In this document: piece after piece, positions 9,757 through 20,619 of the stretch | How positions within the stretch are numbered: position 1 is the stretch's first letter | How the letters are laid out: each line of letters starts with the position of its first letter | Source: Nectonema munidae | Lineage: Eukaryota > Nematomorpha > Nectonematoida > Nectonematidae | Reading direction: 5' to 3' | Assembly (NCBI GenBank): GCA_030549495.1 | Contig: JAUIRK010000570.1 | Location: 1,465,501-1,529,500, forward strand | DNA: 64,000 nt | Made by a program: the position numbers and the translations under genes | The notes under the pieces: generated by a model | Told to the model about the DNA's origin: nothing | The model's database searches: none | Seen by the model: only the letters and a program-made list of their open reading frames with translations

Positions 9757-11755
9757 CAGTTAGAACTCCAATATATCGGATTAGGATAAATCGGATGATC
9801 GGAGATATATTTTGGTCCCGATTATTACTTTAGTTTTTCTTCTTAAAAAAATCGTATATACATCTGGGATTAAATATATCGGATAATTTTTCCGGTTTCA
9901 ATAGCAAAAAAACAAAAGAAAAACACTAGTGCATATCGAAATACAATTCTAGAAAATATCATTCAAATTTTAGAAGCATTCTAGGAATTCCAAATATTAT
10001 TTTTTTTATTCTTAAGAACTTATTTAAAAACATGGCATAACAAGTCAAAAGAAAGCGACGAACAAAAGGATGGGAAGAAAAGTAGGATATTACAAACCTT
10101 TAAGAGAAAAGCAGCTAGATTTAGCCGCCAAGTTTAGTATGAAGCCACAGACTTTATCTGATCACATAAAAAATCGACTTAAAATTAGAGAACAGTACGA
10201 AAAAGCCGATGGGAAGAAAATTGGTGAATTAGGCCAACTAATTTTGATGATGTTGATGCCGTTCTTATATTGTGGTTTCGCCAAAACTCTTCATGGTCCG
10301 ATTTGCACATCGATGCTTCTCGAAAAAGCTAATTACTTCGAAAAAGAATTTGGTCATCAATCTGATATATGTGGGACTGGATTGATAGGTGGACAATCGT
10401 AAAAATTTTGAAAATTAGAGAGTCAGGTGGTGTAGATATGAATGCGGTTAAGGCTTGGAAGGAAGGAGATTTGAAAGATATTCTACAAAAGTACAAACCC
10501 TCAGATATCTATAACGCAGAAGAAATAGGATTATTCTGGCAAATGCTCGCCGAGAATTCTATAGAATTTATCGGACAAAGATACCGTTGGTAGGTGCCAA
10601 TATAAATGGGAACGACAAATTCCTATGTTTGAAATTGGAAAGTGTCAAAATCCTCGTGCATAAAAAAGACCAAACTTACACAGGTCGAATACAAGTTAAA
10701 TCAAAAAGCGTGGATGCGCAGCGACATTATTTGAAATATGGATTAGAAAGTTAGATCAGAGGATGAGAAAAGATAGTCGAAAGATTGCTATGATCCTTAA
10801 TAACTGCACGGCTTATACGCACCTGGAACTCAACAACATTGAGCTTTTTTTCCTTGAATCCAACACAACGTCGTGGACACCACCGATGGATGCTGGCATC
10901 ATTCGAAATTTCAGGTTGCACTACCTAAGGATTTTGGTTACAAGTTGATTAGAGGCAGCTGAAGAAAATAAAGATCTCAAATGGTACTTGCTCAATGGCT
11001 TGTTTAGTCTTAAACTCGCCTAGCTTATGGTGAAGCAAAAAACTGTTAAAAATTTTACCAAAAAGTGGGCTTCGTTCCTACTGATGTTGAAATTGAAGAA
11101 ATTTTAGAAAATCCTGAAACTAAACATATGGAGTTCAAAAATATATTGATTCGACGGGAGATGATACTAGGCGATATATCGCCATGCATGATGATTACAT
11201 CAATGTTGATGCAAATATTGATGATGTCATATCCACACTAACTGATGACGAGATAATTGATGCCATTTCTGATCAACACACAGAATCGCCTGATCCACAA
11301 GAGATTAGTACCGAGCCCGAAATTATGCCTGTGACAACCACGTCAGACACGCTTCACGCAATGATTGTGTTCGCACTATGTCTCTACCTGTCGATGATCA
11401 TGAAGCTATCTTACGAATGACTGGCCAGTTTGAGAAGCTCGTGCTATCAGAATCTGATTCGAAATCGAAGTAGTCTAATATCACTGACTCTTTCAAAACA
11501 TGTAGCGAATAAATATTTTTAAATAATGCCCTTTGAACTATCCTGAGTTGATAAAATATTTTCTTGGTAAAATTTTTTGGAATATGACTTAATATTTTAA
11601 ACATGGCATTAAATCGATGAGTACATATTTTTTGAACAAAAGACAAATAGGAAGATTTTTGTTATAGATCTGAACTTTCATTTTTAATTCAGATATATCC
11701 GATATTTGGGTATATCGGATAAATTCTAAGGTCCGCATAAATCCGAATTCTACTG
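9757..11755 (+). mobile_element. Tigger-like (pogo, Tc1/mariner) DNA transposon, inactive
   Basis: About 2.0 kb, the usual size for Tigger. Left end CAGTTAGAACTCC and inverted right end CAGTAGAATTCGG; both arms continue with TATATCGGAT-type subterminal motifs. TA follows the right end as expected for a TA target; on the left TA lies two bases outside the terminus. It encloses the transposase remains at 10070-11420. Divergence of the arms and several breaks in the frame indicate an old copy. Confidence 0.75.
10070..11420 (+). pseudogene. Tigger/pogo-type transposase, broken
   Basis: Pieces in order: a CENP-B-type helix-turn-helix (QLDLAAKFSMKPQTLSDHI, 10070-10250); the second DNA-binding domain (LLEKANYFEKEFGHQS, then WDWIDRW, 10318-10395); the DDE core start (SDIYNAEEIGLFWQML, 10502-10550); a middle part with NGNDK and later KSKSVDAQ; then MRKDSRKIAMILNNC at 10763 and TTSWTPPMDAGIIR at about 10870; finally an acidic tail to 11420. 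In Tigger proteins the first catalytic Asp lies in NADETG, here NAEEIG, and the second in VDNC, here LNNC. Only the third Asp (PMD) remains. With several frame changes the protein is certainly inactive. The first Met at 10070 is a convenience, since related sequence begins just upstream. Confidence 0.85.
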
Positions 11756-12442
11756 TATATACTTTTTACAAAAAAATTTCTTTTACTGACAAAAGACAGT
11801 AAAAGACATCATAGAAAGTGAGCAAATTTTAGTTTTTTGATTAAACAAGTAAGATTTTTAAGGTAGTTGAGCTCTATAGCTTTAACCCTCAAAAATAGGA
11901 GTAAAATAATAAGAAAAATGGAGGCGAGCGCATGAAATAATGTTATTTTTATATCGAATCATATGCCCTTGAAATGTGTGCATGAAAGAAGGCAGAAAAA
12001 GATTACTCAAAGCAAAGTAAATGTAAGCAAAGATTGTATGCCGTGCAAACAGTTTCTACCTCAAATTTTGTTTACTATGTCAATAAAAATTTTGCTGCGA
12101 AAAGAAAGCACATGATATCTGTGGGTTGGCAAGACGAACAGGGAGACAGATCAGAGAAAAACACTTAAAAGTCAATTCATCATACACTTTTTTGAGAACA
12201 ATTTTGAATACTGGTAAAAGGATTTTAAACTCACATAAAGTTTCAACGAGCTTATATATAAAATATTTTAAATGGTAGAAATTTGACTGTGAAAAACATA
12301 GATCGGTGCGAAGAATTGAAATACACTGAAATGTACCGAAATAGACAGAAAGGTACCGAAATCATTTTTGATTTTTATTTTTAGATACTGAAATATCCCA
12401 AAATACTACTAAAAATGTTCAAAAATATTTTTCTATTTTTGT

Positions 12443-14400
12443 TTAACCCTCATCCGTACAAGCTGCTACAATTTGTAGTTAATAAAATTTCAATCTACAC
12501 GTGTTAGCTACATATAAATATTTTGAAGCGAATAATCCTTGACGATGTGTATTTGTGTATAGTGAGCATGCACACAATGTTTTATTCCGTGATCTATTAT
12601 CTATTTGGTAAATTTTCTGTTTTTGTCTTTATAGTACAACGTACTACAATTTGTAGTATAGGCGAATTACTGTCGAAACGTATTTATGTATAGTGAATAT
12701 GCACACAGTGTTTTATTCATAAATTTATTGTCTGGCGCCAAAACAGGAAATTACCTCTTTAAAAGCAGTAAGCTTCCTTCTTCATCATTATTGTAAAACA
12801 CAATTCATTCAATTTCCTTGCTTTTCAGACTGTTTTTTCTCGTTTTTCTTAATTTATTAGAGATACCATTTCACACATTTTGCTGTTTTTTCTTACTTTT
12901 CGATGAAAAAATATCAAAGGTCATCGTTTCAATTGGCACGTGCTTTAATTTCTCTTTGTGATGAATCTGATGAGGATGAAAGAAACAATTTGGAAAAAAC
13001 TGATGAAAATGTTTGTGAAGAAGTTATTGAAGAATCGTTTGAATCTTTGGAAAATAATGAGGAAATAGAATCGAACGAAGGTGATATTGACATGTTTGAA
13101 GACAACATCTCTGATGATGATAGTCTGAGTGATGTAATTGAAGACGATGAACCCTGTACTACCGCCAATAGCTTTTTCACGAACGAATTTGAAGATGAAG
13201 AGTTTATTTTTTGTAATGACGTCAAGTATTCAAAAAGACCACCGCTGGTTAGATCTTTATCAAGAAATATTTTCAATCAAAAGCCAAGACCTTTATGTGA
13301 TCCTAGAAGCAAAGCTGAATCTTTTTTCCTTTTTTACAATGAAGACATGTTTCTTCATATTACAAGATACACTAATAGAAAAGTTTCTGATGAAGTTAGG
13401 AAGTATTTAGTCAAAAATAAAAGAAAAACTTATCCTACTTTCATGAAACAATTTTCTTGTGAAGAAATAAAAGCTTGCTATGGTACTATAATTAGGGCAG
13501 CTTCTGATAGAGACAACATGACTTGTTTGCTTTCTTTATGACAATGTTACAGAAAAATTTATTGGATTTCCTTGTACCTGAAAATGTTCTCACTGTTGAT
13601 GATGGGTATAGAGGTAAAATACCCGGAAGAACTTTTATGCCTCAAAAACCCAGAAAATATGGAGTAAAATTATTTTGGTGTTGTGAAGCCAAAAGTGGTT
13701 TTTCTCTTTCAGGATACATTTATTCCGGCAAAGAAATTGGCAAAGATAAAAACACAGAACGAGCTTCTACAACAGTTTCACGGTTAGTCAAACCATTTGA
13801 AAATAGTGGTAGAGATATAGTAACTGACAGGTATTTCACGTCTCACTTCTTGGCTACAGAACTTTTAAAGAAAAACTTGACGATATTTGGAACAATTAAT
13901 AAAAGAAGAAAAGAAATTCCTGCTTGCTTAAAATCAGTCAAAAACAAAGACGTCCATACAACCTTAGCTTTGTATGATCATGAAAACAAAATCTCCCTAT
14001 GCTCATATGTTCCCAAAAAAATAAAAATGTATTGATGTTGTCCTCTTCCCATCTTGTCATTGAAATATCAGAGAGGTTAGATAAAAACCTCGTATAATTT
14101 TGGATTACAACCAAGGTAAGTATGGAGTTAACTTGCTTGATTCTATAATTGATGAGTTTTCTTGTCGAAGAAAAACCAACAGATGGCCAGTTCTCTTAAA
14201 CTATAACTTTATTGATGTATCATGGAGTAACGCATTTATTTTAATGAAGAAAAACGATTATTCCCAAAACCGAAGAACTTTTTTGAAAAACCTATCTTTT
14301 CAACTTGTGTTCGAATTCTCAAGTAAAAGACTTCAACGCCAAAGTTTAAGGAACTTTGTTTATAAAACTTAATTTTATTTCTATTTATCTATTTTGAATA
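12443..14400 (+). mobile_element. piggyBac element remnant (lineage 1)
   Basis: The left end is TTAA (12443-12446) followed by CCCTCATCCGTACAAG, a proper piggyBac-type terminus. A subterminal direct duplication follows (CTACAATTTGTAGT plus about 100 bp, near 12465-12600 and 12645-12735). Transposase remains occupy 12903-14372. I could not find a matching right TIR, so the 3' boundary is approximate and the right end is probably lost. Confidence 0.7.
12903..14372 (+). pseudogene. piggyBac transposase with internal deletion
   Basis: Block 1 (12903-13541): an acidic N-terminus rich in D/E, then RSLSRNIFNQKPRPL and SFFLFYNEDMFLHITRYTNR, the usual start of the DDE_Tnp_1_7 domain, then CEEIKACYGTIIRAASDRDN. 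Block 2 (13529-14035): FLVPENVLTVDDGYRGKIPG, RKYGVKLFWCCEAKSGFSLS, GRDIVTDRYFTSHFLATELL, FGTINKRRKEIP. Block 3 (from about 14093): WITTKV/YNQGKYGVNLLDSI, then FSCRRKTNRWPVLLNYNFID. The roughly 100 residues that normally lie between blocks 1 and 2 are missing, the frame shifts between blocks 2 and 3, and no Cys-rich C-terminal domain is visible. The Asp of LTVDD and of VTDRYF are present. Inactive. Confidence 0.88.
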
Positions 14401-14580
14401 TCACACATACATTTCGGTTACGAAAAACAATATCAGATACCTTATTACAAAAGCAAGTATTTCTAGCCTAAATCTGTTTATGTTATATGTTCTTGCTTCA
14501 CTTGAAAAAAATATTTTTTTGTTCATTGCTCAACGTATGTTGGAAAGAATCTCAAACTGTCAAAAAATTTTCTGTCTGCT

Positions 14581-14890
14581 CTAAAAAATTAATCTATTTA
14601 TGCTGTGACAAAGTAGTGCTAGATCAGAGGCGTACCTAAAGGGATTTTTGGCCCCCTTTTCCCTTATTATTTCCGCCATTTTGTCTTTGTTATCTAAAGT
14701 TCTATTATTATTATTATTATTGAAATGCAGCCTTTGTTTGATCCTTAAAAATTTTCGCCTACTCATTGTTTCATATGATACCGAGAGAATGCCTAAAAAA
14801 TTTAAGATTTCTTCTTCATTTACATGAAACATTGTATCATTTTTATCTTGCGTTTCAAAAATATTTATGAAACTATTGTCTCGATCAATC
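14581..14890 (-). pseudogene. second piggyBac-lineage fragment, opposite strand
   Basis: On the minus strand (14890 down to 14581) the reading is IDRDNSFINIFETQDKND, then FHVNEEEILNFLGILSVSYE, TMSRRKFLRIKQRLHFNNN and DNKDKMAEI. This is the piggyBac stretch around VTxEEIxxFLGI and SRxRFExIxxxLHFNDN. The residues that normally separate these motifs (the PxxxYW part) are missing. It is not simply the part lost from the neighbour at 12903-14372, because it overlaps that protein's EEI block with different residues. It is therefore a separate, diverged piggyBac relic. Confidence 0.7.
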
Positions 14891-14899
14891 CTTTACTGA

Positions 14900-16070
14900 A
14901 AACAGTTTCCAAAGTTCAAAAGGTGATTTTTGATGAGTTGTAAATACGAAGTGCAGAAATCGGCTGGAGAACTTTCAGGTATACTTGTAAGTCACTTTTT
15001 TCCCAATTTGAACAACATTTATACTTTCGGATGAATGAGAAAATATAATCGAGTCAGAAGTTTTCTTAAAAATCTGAAGTCTACCTGCTGTTTCAAACAA
15101 CTCCACTTTAAGTGTGCATCATCAGTTTCACTATCAGCGTTTTAATTTGGATTATCAAGAGGAAGAATTTAGTCTATTTCTATGTTTATTTATGCAAATT
15201 AGATTTTATGATTTGAACCAATAAGACTAAGTTGCTTGCGCAAGCAATGTTTGTTTTCTAGCAAAGGACAATAAGAAACTAATTTTAGTCTTTTTTTGTT
15301 CTATAATTACAGTGTTCAAAAAAAATTTTAAAAAGCTTTTTTAAAACTAATAGTTGTTTCTTATGTAAAAGTTAAAACTGAATTCAAATATCGTATTCAC
15401 CTTTTTGATTAGCTATATTTTCGAAGATATTCGAAATTTAGAGACTTTTAGAGATCTAAATACCTCCTCTTTACTCCATAAAATGGTAGAACAATGAGTA
15501 AAAAAGAAAACACAAACATGTAAAAGAATTGAATATTTGAACTTAACTTATATGTTTTAAATAGATAGTTCTAGTTTATTGACAAAGTGTAATCATCTCT
15601 TGTTAGTGAAGTATGCTGATTTTTTTAGCACCATTTACCTTGCTTTATCATTTTTCATAAAAAATTTCAAAATACATTTTTAGAGACTTTGGAGAAATAA
15701 GGTTTCCTACAAGGACATTTAACTCCCAGTTATTTAAATCCATCATCATCTTTGTTCACTGCTTTAATAAAATTCTACATCATTCCAAGTTTTAGGTGTA
15801 ATGTGATGAAAAAGTAAAAGAAGAAAAAAATAGCTGCATATGTTTTTGAGTAACACTTAAAAAAAGCACAGCTTGTCGATATCAAGGAATAAGAAACTAT
15901 GGACACTCTAAATGCTGTGAAAAACCTGTAAAGAGAAAAAGACAAAGAGCAGAAGTGATGCGTTAATTGAGATCCCTGTGTTATTGCTAGTAATGAAATA
16001 AAGGGAACTGTTTGCTTTTCATAATTGCATTTTTCATTCCATTGTCATATGTGAGTGAACGGACCTTAAT
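14900..16070. other. AT-rich stretch, no gene seen
   Basis: No recognisable coding sequence. Part may be the remainder of the opposite-strand piggyBac relic, but I cannot show it. Confidence 0.35.
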
Positions 16071-16071
16071 T

Positions 16072-16201
16072 TTAACCCTTTAAGTCACAATGGAACATCA
16101 ATGTCCCGTGAAATAAAAATAGTCTGTCTTAAGTATATAAAAACTGATTGAAAAGAAAAGTAGAGGATTACTTTTAGAAAAATTATACCTGAAAGGGTTA
16201 A
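16072..16201. mobile_element. TTAA-flanked MITE, CCCTTT subfamily (complete)
   Basis: TTAA at both ends (16072-16075 and 16198-16201) around a 122-bp element with termini CCCTTTAAGTCACAATGG and, inverted, CCCTTTCAGGTATAAT. It contains an internal TTAA (GTCTGTCTTAAGTATATAAA). This matters for the nested element near 28.7 kb, which is split at the same place. Non-coding. Confidence 0.8.
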
Positions 16202-16209
16202 GGTAGTTT

Positions 16210-17205
16210 TAAATTAAAATCTGTTTTCTCAAATTAGATCCCTTAAAGTTTGTTGTAATGAAGATGCTGATTTTTGTATTGAGGAGTCTTAGAACAAGTT
16301 AAAACAAGGTGAGTACAGTAAGAGATGTATAGATTTTGTATTTAAGTCCTGATAAAACTGTTTAAATATGATTAACACATTTTTGGTTATTGTTCCTGTA
16401 GAAAAAAGGGCAAACGAAAACAAACTTCACATGGAATTCAATAGAGATTAATCAAAATTGTTTGCTTTGCGCGAACTAAAATGGGTTAATAATAATCCCC
16501 ACAATGATTTTGGCTTGTTGAGTTAGTTAATTGATTAGTTAGATTGAGAATTAGTTAGTTAGCGAGAATATGTCAAATTATATTTTGGAATAGCATTCAA
16601 ATATTTATATCCCTTATTTATATTTTTTATTTATTATTTAAAAATATAAAGTTGTATAAGAATATGAAAGGTTTTAAAATTTCTAAATGCATAAGTAAAC
16701 CTATCTGTTGTTAATTTTTTTTTTGCGTTTTAAAAACGAAAAAATATTTCTATTCTATTATGCAATGTTAATTTTGAAAATGGGTTCTAAATTTATTTGA
16801 CTTCGTTTACAAAAGCAAGATTTAAGCTCATAACATTGTTAAGACAGAAACTGTTATAAAGATTTATCTCTTGCAGAAATTTTTTTAGAATGATAGGATA
16901 AGTTGTTGAAATAAGGAAAGGGAATGGCGTCGTGCAATTAACTAGTAGGAAACATGTCAAGTTGCTAGTAGTGATAACCGCTATTGAATCTTCGGAGGAA
17001 AAGCAGCCAAATGCAAATAAATAAGAAGAGATTTTAGAAGCTCTACAAATGACCATAGGCTGAAAAATTTCAAAGACATGATTACCAACACTTCATTCAG
17101 GCATTACTCGATGAAAGTAAACGACAAACAACTTTACAAGATTGTTTTACCCAAAAAATGGGATTTTTGTTTTGCAAAAATCGTTTAATCATCTAAATAA
17201 TAAGT
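16210..17205. other. AT-rich non-coding stretch
   Basis: No gene or known repeat recognised. It contains GTTAGTTAGT-like short repeats near 16520-16565. Confidence 0.4.
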
Positions 17206-17212
17206 CAGAAGA

Positions 17213-17368
17213 TGTCCTAGTGGTGGGAGCGTAGGGTCTCGATCCAGATGGTCTGGGTTCGAAACTTAACTATGACTATCCCTACTATTTGTCCAGTTAT
17301 GGAAGGTTATTCTTCCCTTAGGTGCGATGCCAACAACTAAATAAAATAAATAAATAAAATAAAATAAT
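17213..17368 (+). mobile_element. tRNA-derived SINE with AATAA-rich tail
   Basis: A tRNA-like head (TCCTAGTGGTGGGAGCG as box A region, GGGTTCGAAAC as box B) is followed by a body and an (A)ATAAA-type tail from 17338. The tail and body differ from the SINE at 35885, so this is a second SINE family. Internal RNA polymerase III boxes would drive its transcription. Confidence 0.6.
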
Positions 17369-18189
17369 GTAATAACAGGATTTAGAAAATTTTATATTCT
17401 TCACATTATACAAGATAAATCTCATTGAATCTTTTTCCACGCTAAACAGTATAATGATAGGGTTTGAGCAGAGTTTGAAAGTACTTTCAAAATTACTTCC
17501 TCTGCTGTTTATTGTTATCATACGATTACTGTTATCAAAAAGACGCAGGAGGAGAGTGATGATAATAATAAATGCCTTCTTGATAAACGCAGCAATCTGA
17601 AGAAGGAGAAAATTAGTTCAGCGAAATACTTCTAAATAAATTCGACTCCATAAGAAAAAAAAAGCCTTTTTTTCAATTTTTTATTCATTCCTATTACAAT
17701 GTAGTTTTCCTCTGATTGATTGGCGTCTACTATAAATTATACATAAGCTATTTCTAATATTATTTCAATTGTAGAATTTCTACACCAACAAAACTGAAGT
17801 GTACAATCTCGTCACAATCAGTTGTTGGATAAAGAATCTAAAATGAATTCTGAGTTTTAAAACGTCACAAGTAAGGACGCAAGAAGAAATTTTTGAAGGA
17901 AGGGACTAAAACTAAAAGTTTTTTTGCTATTAGTAAAAACCTTAATTCAACTCCGAAAATAAATATTTTATAAATATTAAGATAAAAATTTTGATTTTTT
18001 TATTAGAAATTTAATGAAAAGTTTAAAAATGTATAACATAAGCTTTTCTGACGGGGAGGGGCAATTGCTTCTCTTATCCCGGCTCCCTCTGGTTGCGTCT
18101 TTGGTCAGAGGTATCAGCCCATAAAATATGGTTTACGTTTTTAAGAAACAAATCAGAATAACTCTACTTTGATAGGTTAAACATAAAAA

Positions 18190-18350
18190 GTAAAACAGAC
18201 AGTTGGTTGGTTGGTTCTATATCAAAGCACTTTTAGCCGCTAGGCTATATGCTCATGGTTGATCCCAGTTATTTGCGCTTTTTAATTTAAGACTTGCGAC
18301 TGACTTGGGTCTTGTGGATCGAACCCCTGACCTTCAATAGTTAAGTCGAG
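18190..18350. repeat. possible tRNA-like SINE remains
   Basis: On the plus strand AGCCGCTAGGCTATATG and TGGTTGATCCC resemble box A and box B. On the minus strand GGGGTTCGATCCAC is a good box B. Ends are unclear and this may be two overlapping relics. Confidence 0.3.
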
Positions 18351-18359
18351 TGTACACTA

Positions 18360-19720
18360 GGATTGCAAGAGGTCACGGTTTTGACTTCACTTAACAACGG
18401 AATCTAAGGGATTTATAAAAATCCAGGTTTTTGATTCACTAATTTCATATGTTAAAAAAAGGAGTTCAGAAAAATTTAGTTCCAAATATGATTTTGTTTA
18501 TCTCTTTTTTAGTATAAAAACTTGTCTTTTATACTTTAAAGTTTTTTCATATTGATTACATTATCTTTGTAAGAAATAAATTTTTGTTCTTGACTTTTTC
18601 AATACCATTTTTGTCCTGATTTGATAATGTCACAATCTGACAGCCCTAGTGAACATTGTACAATGTATAGCTTAGCAACAATCGAGCCTCTAGAGTAATA
18701 ATAATATTAATAATATAAAGTTTATAGAGAAGAAGATTTAAATGTGAATCAAGAAGAGATAAATAGATATTGAGTTTTAATTTTTTAAATAATAAAAAAT
18801 TCATTAAATTAAAATTATTATTAAACAAACGTTAATTAATGAAAAAAAGTGAAACCTGTAGGCGAGATTACGAGATAGGCAGAGAGAGTGTAGCACAGGT
18901 AGAACAACCGAGAAATAATTGTTGTGGATAAAGCAAAAAAGCGATGAGAGGAAGAAAAAAAGTAAACGCGTTAATTGTTGTGATGAATGAAGAAATGAAG
19001 ACGATTTTAGCGTGGAGAAGGTAAACAACAACTATTATAATCATAATAATAAAAAAAATGTATGTATAACAAACAACAAACAAACAACAATGTACGATTT
19101 ATATCAATTTTCCTTTCACTTCATATCAAAGACAAAGAATGGTATACCTATCTATATAATATAATCTAATTCTCTACGCTATAATGGAATGTATTTTAAA
19201 GCATATAGAACATCCTATCCGCGTTTACGTCGTCTTTTATTCCATTATAAAGAATACGTGCTTTAGTTTTGCCATATGTAAAATGTTTACAACAGTAATT
19301 ATTATAGATGCTATATTTCTGAGAATGCTCTTTCTTTATTCATTATTATACATTTTATTACTAAATACACATTATTTTAGTATTACGTATGCAGCAAACA
19401 CCTTTTCAACCAGAATTACACAAACAAGACCTTGTAAACAAAGTCTACGTAACACACACACACACACACATTTTTTAATAATTATTCTTTCCACCATCAT
19501 CCTACTAGTAGATTTTACCCAGAAATAAAAATGCTTGCATAAAAGAGAAGTAAAATGTGACACTCTATCTATCTATACCCTTTATTTCACAACGTTTTCT
19601 TAATTTACTTTACGCAAAAGATTACGTACTTTTTAAAAAGATCCAACTTTTACACTGAATTCTCAGCCTTCAAGGACAAGTTTTTGAAAGCTGAAGATGT
19701 AATTATCTTTTTGAATGAAT
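18360..19720. other. non-coding stretch with (AC)n microsatellite
   Basis: Poly-A/T-rich sequence and an (AC)n run at 19452-19470. ORFs on both strands here lack any family resemblance. Confidence 0.4.
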
Positions 19721-19721
19721 T

Positions 19722-19893
19722 CTCATATAACTAAAGGTAAAGGTACCGTGGGTGTGTTTTCACTGACAAGGCACTGATGTACCGCTTATGTCAAACTATG
19801 AACAAATTGGTATCGATGAGGAATCGAACGCAGGGGGCTTCCGTGCTGAGTCCATCATCTCAACCAACCTGCCATGCTACCTCATATAACTAA
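19722..19893 (-). mobile_element. tRNA-derived SINE with 13-bp target duplication
   Basis: Read on the minus strand: head GGTAGCATGGCAGGTTGG, box A-like TGGTTGAGATG, box B-like GCGTTCGATTCC, then a body ending ACGGTACCTTTACCTTTAG. The insertion (19735-19880) is flanked by a perfect 13-bp direct repeat, CTCATATAACTAA, at 19722-19734 and 19881-19893. This is the expected product of LINE-assisted retroposition and the cleanest, probably youngest, SINE in the window. Confidence 0.8.
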
Positions 19894-20230
19894 GAAGATG
19901 ATATTTATTTTCTGTGGCCCTGGTATCACATTCATTGCCCATGAAATCGTCTAAAAGAATAAAATTTGTAGCGAAAAAGGTTTAACTAAATTTGCCTAGA
20001 GTTATGCTAAAATTATTAAAAGACGTACACGCTTAGGAAGAGTAAAAAGGCGATTTAATCTAGAAAAGGACAAAAGTTGTGATGCGAGAATTTATACATA
20101 CACTTGATACACATACAACCAGTGCTGTATTATATAACGTTTAGCCTAGATTCTTTTTTATTTTCGGCGCACGACATTTACGATTTAGAAATAAAACATA
20201 TGAATTATTTGAACTTTCATTTAAACTATT

Positions 20231-20590
20231 GACTGCTATCTATGTGTCCATAGAAAATGCCTCATATACGGTTTAAAAATACATTAAGGAAGCTCAAAAT
20301 CGTGGTGAAACTAGGGCAAGATATTTCAAATAGAGTGGGGTTTTCTTCAAAGACAAACACTTGACTCCGTCCGTAAAGCGTTAAATCTAAAGCCAAATCA
20401 GTTCTGGCTAGCTGTGTAAATGCATGTGAGCTAAGCAAAATCAGGTTAATTTTAAAGCTTCTATAAAATCTAAGACTTGACTGTGATAAGCCTTTACATA
20501 CTGTTAAATTTATTAAATCAAGAAGAAACGGAATTATATTCAGCGATTTTTAAGAAGTCGGCATCTAAATCGGAATCGTACACAATGATG
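20231..20590 (+). repeat. dispersed repeat, copy 1
   Basis: Shares ordered blocks with 32511-32955: CTGCTATCTATG, GGGTTTTCTTCAA, CTTGACTCC, AAATCAAGAAGAA, CGGCATC and CGGAATCGTACA. Copy 2 carries a MITE insertion that this one lacks. Family unknown; no coding sequence seen. Confidence 0.55.
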
Positions 20591-20619
20591 ATTTCATTCT
20601 ATCCCTAAAAACAGCCATA

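Noticed and set aside
18804-19083. Two hydrophobic minus-strand ORFs that look like membrane proteins
   Set aside because: Poly-A/T sequence read on the opposite strand gives F/L/I-rich peptides; no family resemblance.
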